Below, in pieces: positions 1 through 10,523 of a stretch of 64,000 nt of DNA (position 1 is the stretch's first letter; every line of letters starts with the position of its first letter). Below the pieces are notes generated by a model that worked only from the letters and a program-made list of their open reading frames with translations, did no database searches and was not told the origin of the DNA. The stretch is from Yersinia canariae (GTDB lineage: Bacteria; Pseudomonadota; Gammaproteobacteria; Enterobacterales; Enterobacteriaceae): assembly GCF_009831415.1 (NCBI RefSeq), contig NZ_CP043727.1, positions 1,240,001 to 1,304,000 of the forward strand, read 5' to 3'. Both the position numbers and the translations under genes were made by a program.

Positions 1-671
1 GCAACCCATTACGGGTATTGGATTCCAAGAACCCGGATGTTCAGTTGTTGCTTAATGATGCACCTAAGCTATCTGATTATCTGGATGAAGAGTCAAAACA
101 ACATTTTGCGGGCTTGTGTGAACTTTTAGACCAGGCCAGTATCCCATATACCGTAAATGAGCGTTTAGTTCGTGGTTTGGATTATTACAATCGTACAGTA
201 TTTGAATGGGTGACCAACAGTTTGGGTGCGCAAGGTACTGTTTGTGCCGGCGGGCGTTATGACGGTTTGGTAGAACAATTAGGCGGTCGTGCAACACCTG
301 CTGTTGGTTTTGCTATGGGACTTGAGCGCCTTGTGCTATTGGTGCAGGCAGTTAATCCAGAGTTCAAAGTGCCGGCAACAGTTGATGTGTATCTCATCTC
401 ATCGGGTGAGGGCGCGCAAAGTGCCGCGATGCAGCTTGCTGAGCGCCTGCGTGATGATTTACCCGCGCTAAAGTTGATGACTAACTATGGCGGCGGTAAT
501 TTCAAAAAACAAATTACCCGTGCTGATAAATGGGGCGCTCGCGTTGCATTAATACTTGGCGAAAGTGAAGTGGCCGCACAGCAAGTGGTAGTGAAAGATT
601 TGCGTAATGGTGAACAAGAAACGCTGGCGCAAGCGGATGTTGCTGCGCGTCTGGCTTTGATGTTGGTTTAA
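1..671 (+). CDS. hisS: Histidyl-tRNA synthetase, C-terminal part (5' truncated)
   Basis: Class II aminoacyl-tRNA synthetase that charges tRNA-His in the cytoplasm. The frame is open from base 3 and the N-terminus lies before the window, leaving about 222 of the usual ~424 residues. Visible are the histidine-specific motif [13 protein letters not shown], the GGRYDGL segment and the motif 3 region GFAMGLERL, followed by the alpha/beta anticodon-binding domain (from about VDVYLISSG to the end). Fourteen bases separate it from yfgM, as in the enterobacterial hisS-yfgM-bamB-der cluster. No defect is seen in the visible part. Confidence 0.97.
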   Translation, partial: NPLRVLDSKNPDVQLLLNDAPKLSDYLDEESKQHFAGLCELLDQASIPYTVNERLVRGLDYYNRTVFEWVTNSLGAQGTVCAGGRYDGLVEQLGGRATPAVGFAMGLERLVLLVQAVNPEFKVPATVDVYLISSGEGAQSAAMQLAERLRDDLPALKLMTNYGGGNFKKQITRADKWGARVALILGESEVAAQQVVVKDLRNGEQETLAQADVAARLALMLV

Positions 672-684
672 GGAGAGAGACACC

Positions 685-1305
685 GTGGAAGTCTATACCA
701 CTGAAAATGACCAGGTTGATGCAGTGCGCCGTTTCTTTAGTGAAAATGGTAAAGCGCTGGCCGTGGGTGTGGTGCTCGGGATTGGTGCACTAGTGGGTTG
801 GCGTTACTGGCAGAGTCATCAAAACACTGTCTTGACGGAAGCCTCCTCTGCCTATCAGCAAGCCAGCAATGCTTTGTCAGCGAACAGTGCTGATGGTGTT
901 GCTATTGCTGAAAAATTTGTTCAGGGCAATAAAAATAACTACGGCGTACTTGCCGGGTTAGAGTTGGCTCATCACTTTGTTGAGCAAAACGAGTTTGATA
1001 AAGCGGCACAGCAACTGACCCAAGCATTGGGCCAGACAAAAGATGAAAACCTGCTGTCGCTGATTAATCTGCGTCTTGCTCGTCTGCAACTGCAATTGAA
1101 AAAACCAGATGAAGCATTGAAAACACTGGATGCAGTGCAAGGTGATGGCTGGACGGCGATGGCGCAAGATGTTCGTGGCGATGCATTATTAAGCAAAGGT
1201 GACACCGCAGGTGCACGAGCAGCTTACAGTAAAGGCGTCGAATCAAATGCTTCTCAGGCGCTGCAAGCTTTGCTGCGCATGAAATTGAATAATTTGTCCA
1301 GCTAA
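685..1305 (+). CDS. yfgM: YfgM, ancillary subunit of the SecYEG translocon
   Basis: Inner-membrane protein of 206 residues. A short cytoplasmic N-terminus is followed by one membrane segment at about residues 24-42 (ALAVGVVLGIGALVGW) and a periplasmic TPR-like helical region. In E. coli YfgM associates with SecYEG and PpiD and helps hand secreted proteins to periplasmic chaperones. The start is a GTG at 685, preceded by the purine-rich run AGGAGAGAG; no ATG fits. It lies between hisS and bamB, an arrangement that links translocation with outer-membrane assembly. Confidence 0.95.
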   Translation: MEVYTTENDQVDAVRRFFSENGKALAVGVVLGIGALVGWRYWQSHQNTVLTEASSAYQQASNALSANSADGVAIAEKFVQGNKNNYGVLAGLELAHHFVEQNEFDKAAQQLTQALGQTKDENLLSLINLRLARLQLQLKKPDEALKTLDAVQGDGWTAMAQDVRGDALLSKGDTAGARAAYSKGVESNASQALQALLRMKLNNLSS

Positions 1306-1316
1306 GGGGTATTCCC

Positions 1317-2498
1317 ATGCAATTGCGTAAAACACTCTTAGTAGGACTGGTATCTGTTGCCCTATTGAGTGGTTGTTCACTGTTTAACAGTGAAGAAGAT
1401 GTGGTTACCATGTCGCCACTGCCAAAAGTTGAAAATCAATTCACGCCGACTAAAGTGTGGAGCACTTCTGTGGGGAGTGGCATTGGTGATTATTATTCTC
1501 ATCTGCGCCCAGCCTGGCAGGGGACTTCTGTCTATGCCGCCGACCGTAAAGGTCTGGTGAAAGCTATGGAAGCTGATAGCGGTAAGCAAATTTGGCAAAC
1601 CGACCTGTCTGAGAAAACCAACTTCCTCTCCAGCAACCGTTCTGCAATGTTATCTGGTGGCGTAACAGCTTCTGGTGCCCATGTGTATGTCGGCAGTGAG
1701 AAAGCCGTGGTTTATGCGCTGAACTCTGATGATGGTAAAGTTGCATGGCAGACAGTCGTCGCTGGCGAAGCATTGTCCCGCCCGGTTGTCAGTGATGGTG
1801 TGGTGCTGATCCACACGTCAAATGGCATGCTGCAAGCGCTGAATGAATCTGACGGTGCTATTAAGTGGACATTAAACCTGGATACACCCGCATTATCTCT
1901 GCGTGGTGAGTCTGCTCCAGCGGTTGCATTTGGTGCTGCAATTGTCGGTGGTGATAACGGTCGCGTAAGTGCGGTTATGATGGAGCAGGGCCAGTTGATC
2001 TGGCAACAGCGTATTTCCCAAGTGACTGGGACCACTGAAATTGACCGCCTGAATGATGTCGATACCACGCCAGTAGTGGTTGACGGTGTTGTCTATGCTT
2101 TGGCCTATAACGGCAATTTGACCGCATTAGATCTGCGCTCTGGTCAGATTCTATGGAAACGCGAAATGGGCTCAGTCAATGACATCATTGTTGACGGTGG
2201 CCGCATTTATCTGGTCGATCAGAATGACCGTATTGTCGCATTGAAGACTGATGGCGGGATAACCCTTTGGAGTCAAAGCGATTTATTACATCGCAACTTG
2301 ACTGCGCCAGTGATGTATAATGGTTATCTGGTTGTAGGTGATGCTGAAGGTTATCTGCACTGGGTGAATACCGATGATGGCCGTTTTGTTGCTCAACAGA
2401 GTGTAGACAGCTCTGGTTTCCTGAGTGCGCCTGTGGTTGCCAGCGATAAGTTGCTGGTGCAGGCAAGAGGCGGCACGGTCTACGCGTTCACCCGTTAA
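1317..2498 (+). CDS. bamB: Outer-membrane assembly lipoprotein BamB
   Basis: Lipoprotein of the BAM complex, which inserts beta-barrel proteins into the outer membrane. Its 393 residues match the family length. A lipoprotein signal peptide ends in the lipobox LLSGC (lipidated Cys about residue 20). The rest is an eight-bladed beta-propeller with repeated PQQ-like motifs such as G-x-x-x-W-x-x-x-L (KQIWQTDL, KVAWQTVV, AIKWTLNL, QILWKREM). The spacing to yfgM is 11 bases. A short ERIC remnant and a terminator follow, so der is probably at least partly separately transcribed. Confidence 0.97.
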   Translation: MQLRKTLLVGLVSVALLSGCSLFNSEEDVVTMSPLPKVENQFTPTKVWSTSVGSGIGDYYSHLRPAWQGTSVYAADRKGLVKAMEADSGKQIWQTDLSEKTNFLSSNRSAMLSGGVTASGAHVYVGSEKAVVYALNSDDGKVAWQTVVAGEALSRPVVSDGVVLIHTSNGMLQALNESDGAIKWTLNLDTPALSLRGESAPAVAFGAAIVGGDNGRVSAVMMEQGQLIWQQRISQVTGTTEIDRLNDVDTTPVVVDGVVYALAYNGNLTALDLRSGQILWKREMGSVNDIIVDGGRIYLVDQNDRIVALKTDGGITLWSQSDLLHRNLTAPVMYNGYLVVGDAEGYLHWVNTDDGRFVAQQSVDSSGFLSAPVVASDKLLVQARGGTVYAFTR

Positions 2499-2524
2499 TT
2501 CTGATTTAGCGCCTGTCTACAGGC

Positions 2525-2588
2525 TAATACCCGAGTACCTTGGTGTTGCAGTAAGTCACACTGCTGCAACTTCAAGGATGAAGGGTTT
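2525..2588. repeat. ERIC remnant (internally deleted, both ends present)
   Basis: Ends AATACCCGAGTACCTTG and ACTTCAAGGATGAAGGGT are inverted relative to each other and match ERIC termini. The ~60-bp central part is missing, leaving GTTGCAG-taagtcaca-CTGCTGCAAC as a small hairpin. It lies between bamB and its terminator. Confidence 0.65.
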
Positions 2589-2589
2589 A

Positions 2590-2622
2590 AAGCGGCTCCT
2601 GATATTCAGGGGCCGTTTGTCT
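2590..2622 (+). terminator. Rho-independent terminator after bamB
   Basis: A 13-bp stem (2590-2602 with 2606-2618, two G-U pairs) closes a TAT loop. The 3' arm runs into TTTGTCTT. It separates bamB from der. Confidence 0.7.
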
Positions 2623-2696
2623 TCTAAAAACTGCGCTGTTGAATATTCGATACAGCGCTGTAACGCTTTGAAAATTAAGTAATGAGGCTCCAAAAA

Positions 2697-4181
2697 ATGA
2701 TACCTGTCATCGCGCTGGTCGGGCGCCCGAATGTGGGTAAATCCACTTTATTTAACCGCTTAACGCACACTCGTGATGCGCTAGTTGCGGACTTTCCCGG
2801 GCTAACGCGTGACCGTAAGTATGGTCGTGCCGAGGTCGAGGGTCATGAGTTTATTGTTATCGATACCGGAGGTATTGATGGCACAGAAGATGGCGTAGAA
2901 ACCAAGATGGCGGGTCAATCGTTATTGGCGATTGAAGAAGCTGATATTGTCCTGTTTATGGTTGATGCGCGCGCCGGGCTGATGCCAGCGGATCAGGGCA
3001 TTGCCCAGCATTTACGCAGCCGTGAGAAAGCCACTTTCCTGGTTGCCAACAAAACTGACGGTATTGACGCAGATACTGCTGCCGCTGATTTCTATTCATT
3101 AGGCTTAGGTGAAGTTCATGCTATCGCGGCTTCCCATGGCCGTGGTGTGACTCAACTGATTGAAGATGTTATGGCGCCTTATATGGACGCCGAAGAGCCT
3201 GAAGTTGAGTTGACAGACGAAGAAGCTAATGCGGCCTATTGGGCAGCGCAGGAAGCTGACGAAGACGAGATCCCAGAAGACGAAGAAGATGATTTCGACC
3301 CGAGAACTCTGCCAATCAAGTTGGCGATTGTCGGGCGTCCTAACGTAGGTAAGTCCACACTAACTAACCGTATCCTCGGTGAAGATCGTGTGGTGGTTTA
3401 TGACCTGCCGGGTACCACCCGTGACAGTATTTATATTCCAATGACCCGCGATGAGCGCGAATATATTCTGATTGATACTGCGGGTGTGCGTAAACGCGGT
3501 AAAATTACTGAGACAGTTGAAAAATTCTCAGTTATTAAAACCTTACAGGCAATTGAAGATTCCAACGTCGTGCTGTTGGTTATTGATGCCCGTGATGGTA
3601 TTTCAGATCAAGATTTGTCTCTGTTAGGCTTTATCCTCAATAGTGGGCGCTCACTTGTTATTGCGGTCAACAAATGGGATGGCATGACAGAAGAAGCCCG
3701 CGCGCAGGTTAAAGATATGCTAGACCTGCGCCTTGGTTTCGTCGATTTTGCCCGAATTCACTTTATTTCTGCCTTGCACGGGAGTGGTGTAGGTAACCTG
3801 TTTGAATCCATTCAGGAAGCTTATGACTGTTCAACCAAGCGAGTGGGTACTTCCTTACTGACCCGTATCATGCAAATGGCAGAAGAAGACCATCAGCCCC
3901 CGTTAGTTCGTGGTCGTCGTGTGAAGCTGAAATATGCTCACGCCGGTGGTTATAACCCACCGATTGTAGTTATCCATGGTAACCAAGTGACTGATTTGTC
4001 AGATTCTTACAAACGCTATCTGATGAATTATTTCCGCCGCTCACTGAAAGTTATGGGTACGCCAATTCGCATTCAGTTTAAAGAGGGTGAGAACCCGTTT
4101 GCGGGTAAGCGCAATACCTTGACGCCAAATCAGATGCGCAAACGTAAACGTTTGATGTCGCACCTGAAAAAAAGTAAGTAA
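2697..4181 (+). CDS. der: Ribosome-associated GTPase Der (EngA)
   Basis: Essential GTPase for 50S ribosomal subunit maturation. Two tandem G domains are seen, each with a P-loop GRPNVGKS (about residues 9-16 and 211-218) and a G3 motif (DTGG, DTAG). They are joined by a strongly acidic linker and followed by a KH-like C-terminal domain ending in basic residues. The ATG at 2697 gives 494 residues, close to the E. coli length of 490, with GAGG ten bases upstream. An in-frame ATG at 2682 overlaps that Shine-Dalgarno and was rejected. A strong terminator follows directly. Confidence 0.97.
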   Translation: MIPVIALVGRPNVGKSTLFNRLTHTRDALVADFPGLTRDRKYGRAEVEGHEFIVIDTGGIDGTEDGVETKMAGQSLLAIEEADIVLFMVDARAGLMPADQGIAQHLRSREKATFLVANKTDGIDADTAAADFYSLGLGEVHAIAASHGRGVTQLIEDVMAPYMDAEEPEVELTDEEANAAYWAAQEADEDEIPEDEEDDFDPRTLPIKLAIVGRPNVGKSTLTNRILGEDRVVVYDLPGTTRDSIYIPMTRDEREYILIDTAGVRKRGKITETVEKFSVIKTLQAIEDSNVVLLVIDARDGISDQDLSLLGFILNSGRSLVIAVNKWDGMTEEARAQVKDMLDLRLGFVDFARIHFISALHGSGVGNLFESIQEAYDCSTKRVGTSLLTRIMQMAEEDHQPPLVRGRRVKLKYAHAGGYNPPIVVIHGNQVTDLSDSYKRYLMNYFRRSLKVMGTPIRIQFKEGENPFAGKRNTLTPNQMRKRKRLMSHLKKSK

Positions 4182-4194
4182 ATAAAGACAGCAA

Positions 4195-4217
4195 AGCGCG
4201 GGCATCCCGCGCTTTTT
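4195..4217 (+). terminator. Rho-independent terminator after der
   Basis: A perfect 8-bp stem AGCGCGGG-CAT-CCCGCGCT is followed by TTTTGCATTTTT, 13 bases after the der stop codon. Confidence 0.9.
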
Positions 4218-4308
4218 GCATTTTTAGCCAATGATTTTTTAACAAATCGTTTTGGTAATCTGCACCATGGGCCATTTACTCGCCAACAAAAGGAGTTGAA
4301 CGCCAGCC

Positions 4309-5265
4309 ATGTCTTGGGAAACCTGGAGTTTTGCATTCGGTGTAACAGTACCTAACCTATTGATGATGTTACTCGGTGTTTTGTTACGGCGCTGTGGTTT
4401 GATGGATGATCGGTTCTGCGACGGTGCGACTCGGGTCGTCTTCAACCTGGCGCTACCTTGCCTGCTATTTTTCAGCGTTGCCACCAATCACGTCAGTTTA
4501 ATGGATAACTTACCCTTGGTTATCTACGGTGCTGTCGGCACTTTACTGACATTCCTATTGCTTGAGATTGCTGCCAAGTGGCTGGTAAAAGACCCAAGAG
4601 AGCGCGGTGTGTTCGTGCAGGGCGGCTTCAGGGCGAATACCGCGATTGTCGGTTTGGCGTTTGCTATGACGGCCTATGGTGATGAAGGCGTTGCGCTGGG
4701 GTCGATGTACCTGACGGTGACGGTGATATTATTTAATATGTTGTCAGTAATAACATTGACCCGTAGCTTACAAAGTGGGCAGGGCGGGAAAATCAGCAAA
4801 TTGGCATTGTTGCGCAGTATTGTTACTAACCCATTGATTATTGGTCTGGTATGCGGTTTAGCTTATGCTCAAACCCAGTTACCTATTCCTCCGGTGATTG
4901 TGCAGACTGGCAGTTATATCTCAGCCTTGGCACTTCCTCTGGCATTGCTTTGCACCGGCGCGAGTCTTGATTGGCATGCAATGTTCCGTTCTTCCAATGT
5001 GGCGGCATTATCCTCAGTAGCAAAACTATTTATCGTACCAATATTGATGACGCTCGGGGGGGTGCTGATGGGATTCCGTGGCGCAACATTAGGTATTGTT
5101 TTTCTGTTTTCCGCGACCCCAACTGCTGCGGGCAGTTATGTCATGACCCGGGCCATGGGGGGGAATGCTACACTTGCGGCGAATATTATTGCCATCACCA
5201 CGGTTGGCTCATTTTTCACTACTGCGCTCGGGATTTACTTCTTACGTTCGCTGGGCGTGATGTAA
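4309..5265 (+). CDS. AEC-family (auxin efflux carrier-like) transporter
   Basis: Inner-membrane protein of 318 residues with about ten hydrophobic segments and a more polar break near residue 90. It has the AEC-family (YfdV-like, malonate/auxin carrier) signatures: an N-terminal PNLLMMLLGVLLRR segment, a central PLIIGL motif and a C-terminal SATPTAAGSYVM stretch. AEC members are secondary carriers of small organic anions; the substrate here cannot be told. It lies between der and yfgJ. The purine-rich AAAAGGAG is about 13 bases before the ATG, longer than usual, so translation may be weak or the start slightly different. Confidence 0.85.
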   Translation: MSWETWSFAFGVTVPNLLMMLLGVLLRRCGLMDDRFCDGATRVVFNLALPCLLFFSVATNHVSLMDNLPLVIYGAVGTLLTFLLLEIAAKWLVKDPRERGVFVQGGFRANTAIVGLAFAMTAYGDEGVALGSMYLTVTVILFNMLSVITLTRSLQSGQGGKISKLALLRSIVTNPLIIGLVCGLAYAQTQLPIPPVIVQTGSYISALALPLALLCTGASLDWHAMFRSSNVAALSSVAKLFIVPILMTLGGVLMGFRGATLGIVFLFSATPTAAGSYVMTRAMGGNATLAANIIAITTVGSFFTTALGIYFLRSLGVM

Positions 5266-5293
5266 GTTTTCATCAATTTGTCGGAGAGAAATT

Positions 5294-5518
5294 ATGGATG
5301 CGTTATGCCCGGTTTGTGAGAAAGCAATGACGGAAGTGAGTGGCCACTTTCACTGCTCTAACTGCCATGGCAACTTTCAGCAACAAGCAGTGTGCCCTGA
5401 TTGTGCTAAATCCCTGCAAGTGTTGAAGGCATGTGGTGCGGTTGATTATTTTTGTCAGAATGGCCACGGACTGATTTCGAAGAGCCGCGTGCGCTTTAGT
5501 TATCTGCCGATAGTCTGA
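5294..5518 (+). CDS. yfgJ: YfgJ-family small zinc-ribbon protein
   Basis: 74-residue cytoplasmic protein with four CxxC-type pairs (CPVC, CSNC, CPDC) plus a later Cys/His pair. The conserved block LQVLKACGAVDYFCQ and the following NGHGLISK are almost identical to E. coli YfgJ as I recall it. The motifs predict zinc binding; the role is unknown. Shine-Dalgarno GGAG lies 7 bases upstream. As in E. coli it sits next to der and xseA. Confidence 0.9.
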   Translation: MDALCPVCEKAMTEVSGHFHCSNCHGNFQQQAVCPDCAKSLQVLKACGAVDYFCQNGHGLISKSRVRFSYLPIV

Positions 5519-5534
5519 TTGGTCAACAGAATTC

Positions 5535-5580
5535 TTTACACCCTTCATATTGGAAGCTAGAGGGTTGCTAGCTGCGCCCA
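5535..5580. repeat. Degenerate ERIC fragment (one end)
   Basis: TACACCCTTCATATTGGAAG followed by a GTTGCTAGCTGCGCCC stretch aligns with the left third of ERIC. The core and other end are absent. It lies between the convergent yfgJ and xseA. Confidence 0.45.
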
Positions 5581-5607
5581 ATTTGTCATTTGCAGGCAGC
5601 TATTTCG

Positions 5608-6984
5608 TTAGTCGGCTGTTTTGCGCTGGCGGCGCTTTTTTACGACATTGATTTGCGTGATTTCACTTTCCACCCAACCATCTTGCAATCTGGTGGTGAG
5701 CTTGTCGCCGGTATGCACTTGTTTGGTGGTTTTGAGCAAAGCACCCTCAGGGGTCTGCGTGACGCTATAGCCACGGGCAAGCGTTGCCAATGGGCTGACT
5801 GCTTCCAATTGCGAGCAGGCGATACCAAAGCGCTGACGATAGCTATTAAGCTGGCGTTCTAAGGCTTGCCGTAAATGGTATTCTTGCTGTTGCACCCGCT
5901 GGTGATAACGGTGGATTTGGCCTTGAGGTTGAGCTTGCACTAAGCGCTGTTGTAGCCGTTCAGTACGCCGGCTTAATAAGCGAATTTGGCTTTGTGCGCT
6001 TTCTTCCAAGCGGCGCTGTAACTTCAGCAGGAGTGTTTGCTGACGCGCCAGTCGTAAATGCGGATGTTGTTGTTGCAGCCGATGTTCAAGGCGGGTGAAT
6101 TGCTGGCTACGCTGCGCCAGATAATAATCCATTGCCATTTCCATCCGCTGCTGTTGCCCCTGAATTTGCCTAACTAACTCAATTTGGTTACGGCTGACAA
6201 GCTCGGCGGCGGCTGAAGGGGTTGGGGCGCGTAAATCTGCAACAAAGTCCGCGATAGTGACATCGGTTTCATGGCCGACCGCGCTGACAATGGGAATTCG
6301 ACTGTTAAAAATAGCGCGCACCACCCGCTCGTCATTAAAACTCCACAAATCTTCGAGTGAACCACCCCCGCGCCCGACGATCAATACATCACATTCACCC
6401 CGCAGGTTAGCCAATTGAATGGCTCGGACTATTTGAAGTGGCGCATCAGCGCCTTGCACCGCGGTCGGGTAAATAATCACTGGCAGAGAGGGGTCGCGGC
6501 GTTGCAAAACTTGCAAAACATCGTGCAGCGCGGCACCGCTGGATGAGGTTATCACCCCGACTTGCCTGGCGGGGCTGGGCAGAGATTGCTTGTGATTTTG
6601 GTCGAAAAGCCCTTCTGCGGCCAGTTGCTGTTTAAGCTGCTCAAACTGCTGTTGCAGCAATCCATCACCGGCAGGCTGCATGCTTTCGGCAATTAACTGA
6701 TAGTCACCACGGGGCTCATACAGCGTGATTGACGCCCTGACCAACACTTGCTGGCCATTTTGCGGGCGAAACGTTGTGCGGCGATTCGTGTTACGGAACA
6801 TCGCGCAGCGAACCTGCGCCCGGTCATCTTTTAAGGTGAAATACCAGTGACCAGACGAAGGTTGGGAGAAGTTGGAAATCTCGGCAGTGAGCCAAATTTG
6901 GCCCATTTCCATTTCCAACAGCTGTCGCACCGTCTGATTAAGGCGGCTGACAGTAAAAATTGATGAAGCAGAATTTTGTGACAT
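5608..6984 (-). CDS. xseA: Exodeoxyribonuclease VII large subunit
   Basis: Large subunit of exonuclease VII, which degrades single-stranded DNA to oligonucleotides together with XseB. An N-terminal OB-fold ([15 protein letters not shown], then [23 protein letters not shown]) is followed by the catalytic core with [32 protein letters not shown] and [16 protein letters not shown] long Gln/Arg-rich coiled coil of about 150 residues (six in ten residues Q, R, L or E) comes next. The start at 6984 (MSQNS) gives 458 residues, close to the family's 456, and has AGG seven bases upstream. It is divergent from guaB, with about 170 bases between. Confidence 0.95.
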   Translation of the reverse strand: MSQNSASSIFTVSRLNQTVRQLLEMEMGQIWLTAEISNFSQPSSGHWYFTLKDDRAQVRCAMFRNTNRRTTFRPQNGQQVLVRASITLYEPRGDYQLIAESMQPAGDGLLQQQFEQLKQQLAAEGLFDQNHKQSLPSPARQVGVITSSSGAALHDVLQVLQRRDPSLPVIIYPTAVQGADAPLQIVRAIQLANLRGECDVLIVGRGGGSLEDLWSFNDERVVRAIFNSRIPIVSAVGHETDVTIADFVADLRAPTPSAAAELVSRNQIELVRQIQGQQQRMEMAMDYYLAQRSQQFTRLEHRLQQQHPHLRLARQQTLLLKLQRRLEESAQSQIRLLSRRTERLQQRLVQAQPQGQIHRYHQRVQQQEYHLRQALERQLNSYRQRFGIACSQLEAVSPLATLARGYSVTQTPEGALLKTTKQVHTGDKLTTRLQDGWVESEITQINVVKKRRQRKTAD

Positions 6985-7073
6985 GTGACCTGGATCAAAT
7001 TTTAAAACAAGCACTTAATTGATCGATATTACCTGCCTCAAACCGCTTGGCAAGAAAAATAATGAGAAAGTGC

Positions 7074-7102
7074 TGGAGGCAACCGATTACGCTCTGTATA
7101 AT
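7074..7102 (+). promoter_or_regulatory. guaBA promoter
   Basis: A perfect -10 TATAAT lies at 7097-7102 with a weak -35 TGGAGG 17 bases upstream. The GC-rich discriminator GCCACGGC follows, as expected of stringently controlled (ppGpp-repressed) promoters such as E. coli guaBA. Confidence 0.75.
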
Positions 7103-7152
7103 GCCACGGCAATATTTTATCTTTTTACATCCACCTTGGTGAGATATTGCCC

Positions 7153-8616
7153 ATGCTACGTATCGCGAAAGAAGCTCTAACATTTGACGACGTTCTCCTG
7201 GTTCCAGCCCACTCCACAGTTTTGCCTAATACGGCAGAACTTGGTACTCAACTGACTGCAACTATCCGCCTGAATATCCCTATGCTGTCCGCAGCAATGG
7301 ATACCGTAACCGAAGCTCGTCTGGCCATTGCGCTGGCACAAGAGGGCGGTTTAGGTTTCATCCACAAAAATATGTCCATTGAGCGCCAGGCTGAAGAAGT
7401 CAGCCGCGTGAAAAAACACGAAAGTGGTGTTGTTACTGAACCACAGACTGTGACTCCAACGACCACCCTCCGTCAGGTTAAAGAACTGACCGCCCGTAAC
7501 GGTTTCGCCGGTTATCCGGTAGTGACCGAAGACTACGAGCTGGTTGGCATCATTACTGGCCGTGACGTTCGCTTTGTCACTGACCTGGATCAACCCGTGA
7601 CTGCGGTGATGACACCGAAAGAGCGTTTGGTCACAGTCAAAGAAGGCGAAGCCCGCGAAGTTGTTCTGCAAAAAATGCATGAAAAACGTGTCGAGAAAGC
7701 CCTGGTTGTTGACGATAGCTTCCATCTGCGCGGCATGATCACAGTAAAAGACTTCCAAAAAGCAGAACGCAAACCTAATGCTTGTAAAGACGAGCATGGC
7801 CGTCTGCGTGTTGGTGCTGCTGTTGGTGCCGGTGCTGGCAATGAAGAGCGTATTGATGCTCTGGTTGCTGCTGGTGTTGATGTTCTGCTCATCGACTCAT
7901 CTCACGGCCACTCCGAAGGCGTTTTGCAACGTATTCGCGAAACACGCGCTAAATATCCTAACCTGCAAATCGTTGGCGGTAATGTGGCGACGGGCGCGGG
8001 AGCGAAAGCTTTAGCCGATGCTGGTGTCAGCGCGGTTAAAGTGGGTATCGGCCCTGGCTCAATCTGCACCACACGTATTGTGACCGGTGTTGGTGTTCCA
8101 CAGATTACGGCGATTGCCGATGCGGTCGAAGCGCTGGAAGGTACGGGTATTCCGGTGATTGCCGACGGTGGTATTCGTTTCTCTGGTGATATTTCCAAAG
8201 CCATTGCGGCGGGCGCTTCTTGTGTCATGGTCGGCTCTATGTTGGCTGGGACTGAAGAGTCTCCAGGTGAAATCGAACTGTATCAGGGCCGTTCATTCAA
8301 ATCTTACCGCGGAATGGGGTCACTGGGCGCGATGTCCAAAGGCTCTTCAGATCGCTACTTCCAAACCGATAATGCTGCCGATAAATTGGTACCGGAAGGT
8401 ATTGAAGGGCGCGTGGCATACAAAGGTCTGCTGAAAGAGATTGTGCATCAGCAAATGGGCGGCCTGCGTTCATGTATGGGGCTGACCGGCTGCGCCACTA
8501 TCAATGAATTGCGCACCAAAGCTGAATTTGTCCGTATTAGTGGTGCTGGCATTCAAGAAAGCCATGTTCATGATGTGACGATTACTAAAGAGTCACCAAA
8601 CTACCGCATGGGCTAA
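7153..8616 (+). CDS. guaB: IMP dehydrogenase
   Basis: Oxidises IMP to XMP with NAD+, the first dedicated step of GMP synthesis. The (beta/alpha)8 barrel is interrupted at about residues 93-205 by a pair of CBS domains ([18 protein letters not shown]). The catalytic loop GPGSICTTR puts the active-site cysteine at residue 305, and the flap region and [11 protein letters not shown] segment follow. The ATG at 7153 gives 487 residues with GGTGAG upstream; an in-frame TTG six bases earlier is not supported. It is followed by guaA after a 75-base gap containing a hairpin. Confidence 0.98.
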   Translation: MLRIAKEALTFDDVLLVPAHSTVLPNTAELGTQLTATIRLNIPMLSAAMDTVTEARLAIALAQEGGLGFIHKNMSIERQAEEVSRVKKHESGVVTEPQTVTPTTTLRQVKELTARNGFAGYPVVTEDYELVGIITGRDVRFVTDLDQPVTAVMTPKERLVTVKEGEAREVVLQKMHEKRVEKALVVDDSFHLRGMITVKDFQKAERKPNACKDEHGRLRVGAAVGAGAGNEERIDALVAAGVDVLLIDSSHGHSEGVLQRIRETRAKYPNLQIVGGNVATGAGAKALADAGVSAVKVGIGPGSICTTRIVTGVGVPQITAIADAVEALEGTGIPVIADGGIRFSGDISKAIAAGASCVMVGSMLAGTEESPGEIELYQGRSFKSYRGMGSLGAMSKGSSDRYFQTDNAADKLVPEGIEGRVAYKGLLKEIVHQQMGGLRSCMGLTGCATINELRTKAEFVRISGAGIQESHVHDVTITKESPNYRMG

Positions 8617-8629
8617 TAACAAGTTAATT

Positions 8630-8671
8630 AGTCATCTGGTGCTGGTCATCAGATGACTATTTTTTATTTTA
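8630..8671 (+). terminator. Hairpin with T-tract between guaB and guaA
   Basis: A nine-bp stem AGTCATCTG / CAGATGACT (8630-8638, 8650-8658) with an 11-base loop is followed by ATTTTTTATTTT. It has the form of a terminator inside the guaBA operon and may act as an attenuator or mRNA 3'-end protector. Confidence 0.6.
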
Positions 8672-8691
8672 ATATCTGGAATTTGCCGCAC

Positions 8692-10269
8692 ATGACAAAA
8701 AATATCCATAAACATCGCATTCTGATTCTTGATTTCGGCTCGCAATATACCCAATTAGTAGCACGCCGAGTTCGTGAAATTGGCGTCTATTGTGAACTTT
8801 GGGCGTGGGACGTGACCGAAGCTCAAATCCGCGAATTTAATCCAAGCGGCATCATTCTTTCCGGCGGCCCTGAAAGCACCACTGAGCATGACAGCCCACG
8901 AGCGCCTGATTATGTATTCACAGCGGGTGTCCCGGTGTTGGGCGTGTGCTACGGCATGCAGACCATGGCGATGCAATTGGGTGGCAAAGTCGAAGGTTCA
9001 AATCAGCGCGAATTTGGTTATGCGCAGGTTGAAATTAAAACTGATAGTGCGCTTATCCGTGATATCAAAGATGCCATCAATCCAGCTGGTGAAGCAGTGC
9101 TGGATGTTTGGATGAGCCACGGTGACAAAGTGACCGCGATTCCGTCTGATTTTGTCACTGTTGCCAGCACCGATACCTGTCCGTTTGCCATTATGGCCAA
9201 TGAAGAAAAGCACTTTTATGGTGTGCAATTCCACCCTGAAGTGACACACACCAAGCAAGGTCAACGTCTGCTAGAGCGCTTCGTTCTGGATATCTGTGCT
9301 TGTGAAGCATTGTGGACGCCGGCCACCATTATTGAAGATGCGATTGTGCGTTTGCGTGAGCAAATTGGTGAGGACCATGTGATTCTTGGTCTGTCTGGTG
9401 GTGTTGACTCATCCGTGACTGCCATGCTGCTGCACCGCGCTATTGGTAAACGTCTGACATGCGTATTTGTTGATAATGGTCTGTTGCGTTTGAATGAAGC
9501 GGATCAAGTGCTGGAAATGTTCGGTGATAAATTCGGTCTGAACATTGTTCATGTGGCAGCGGAAGAGCGCTTCCTTACAGCACTGGCTGGCGTAGATGAA
9601 CCTGAAGCAAAACGTAAGATTATAGGTCGCGTTTTTGTTGAGTTATTCGACGAAGAAGCGTGCAAACAAGACCAAGTGAAATGGTTGGCGCAGGGCACTA
9701 TTTATCCAGATGTCATTGAATCAGCAGCATCTGCGACGGGCAAAGCGCATGTGATTAAATCTCACCACAATGTGGGCGGCTTGCCGAAAGAGATGAAACT
9801 GGGGCTGGTAGAACCGCTGAAAGAGCTGTTTAAAGACGAAGTGCGTAAAATCGGCCTCGAATTGGGCCTGCCATACGACATGCTGTATCGTCATCCATTC
9901 CCAGGCCCAGGTTTGGGTGTGCGCGTTCTCGGTGAAGTGAAAAAAGAATATTGTGATTTACTGCGCCGTGCCGATGCCATTTTTATTGAAGAACTGCACA
10001 AAGCCGATTTGTACAATAAAGTCAGCCAGGCCTTTACCGTGTTCCTGCCGGTTCGTTCAGTCGGCGTGATGGGCGATGGGCGTAAATATGATTGGGTTGT
10101 TTCACTGCGTGCGGTTGAAACTATCGATTTCATGACTGCACATTGGGCGCATCTGCCATATGACTTCCTTGGCCGCGTATCAAACCGCATCATCAATGAA
10201 GTTAATGGTATTTCTCGTGTGGTTTACGATATCAGTGGTAAACCCCCTGCGACGATTGAGTGGGAATGA
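8692..10269 (+). CDS. guaA: GMP synthase (glutamine-hydrolysing)
   Basis: Converts XMP to GMP using glutamine and ATP. The class I amidotransferase domain has the nucleophile in GVCYGMQ (Cys86) and the His/Glu pair in FHPEVTHT. The ATP-pyrophosphatase domain has the P-loop LSGGVDSS near residue 235, and the C-terminal dimerisation domain ends in PPATIEWE. The start at 8692 (MTKNIHKHR) gives 525 residues, the E. coli length. An upstream in-frame extension to 8653 overlaps the hairpin's T-tract and was rejected. Confidence 0.98.
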   Translation: MTKNIHKHRILILDFGSQYTQLVARRVREIGVYCELWAWDVTEAQIREFNPSGIILSGGPESTTEHDSPRAPDYVFTAGVPVLGVCYGMQTMAMQLGGKVEGSNQREFGYAQVEIKTDSALIRDIKDAINPAGEAVLDVWMSHGDKVTAIPSDFVTVASTDTCPFAIMANEEKHFYGVQFHPEVTHTKQGQRLLERFVLDICACEALWTPATIIEDAIVRLREQIGEDHVILGLSGGVDSSVTAMLLHRAIGKRLTCVFVDNGLLRLNEADQVLEMFGDKFGLNIVHVAAEERFLTALAGVDEPEAKRKIIGRVFVELFDEEACKQDQVKWLAQGTIYPDVIESAASATGKAHVIKSHHNVGGLPKEMKLGLVEPLKELFKDEVRKIGLELGLPYDMLYRHPFPGPGLGVRVLGEVKKEYCDLLRRADAIFIEELHKADLYNKVSQAFTVFLPVRSVGVMGDGRKYDWVVSLRAVETIDFMTAHWAHLPYDFLGRVSNRIINEVNGISRVVYDISGKPPATIEWE

Positions 10270-10304
10270 TTTTCCCTTAATAAGATATTGTCTTTGATAT
10301 AAAT

Positions 10305-10335
10305 AAAGCCTCCGATATTTCGGGGGCTTTTTATT
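10305..10335 (+). terminator. Rho-independent terminator after guaA
   Basis: Stem AAAGCCTCCGA / TCGGGGGCTTT with a TATT loop and a T-rich tail (TTATTTT), 35 bases after the stop codon. Confidence 0.9.
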
Positions 10336-10523
10336 TTCTATCTTGGTTGTAAGTGAGCTGTATTTATACTTTTCTATTTAAATATAAATAAAAAATGAAC
10401 TAATTTTTTAGCCGATTATTCTTCCTAGTTGCCTGTGGCTGTGTGAATATAAACGTGTAAATTATTACGCCCAGTCTCATGCACAAAGCATGTTTTTGCT
10501 GACTTATTCTTTGAAGGTGAAGC

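Noticed and set aside
2682..2696. Upstream ATG for der
   Set aside because: It overlaps the Shine-Dalgarno of the ATG at 2697, and five extra residues have no family support.
8653..8691. Upstream extension of guaA
   Set aside because: The codons read the hairpin's T-rich tail; the 8692 start matches the family exactly.
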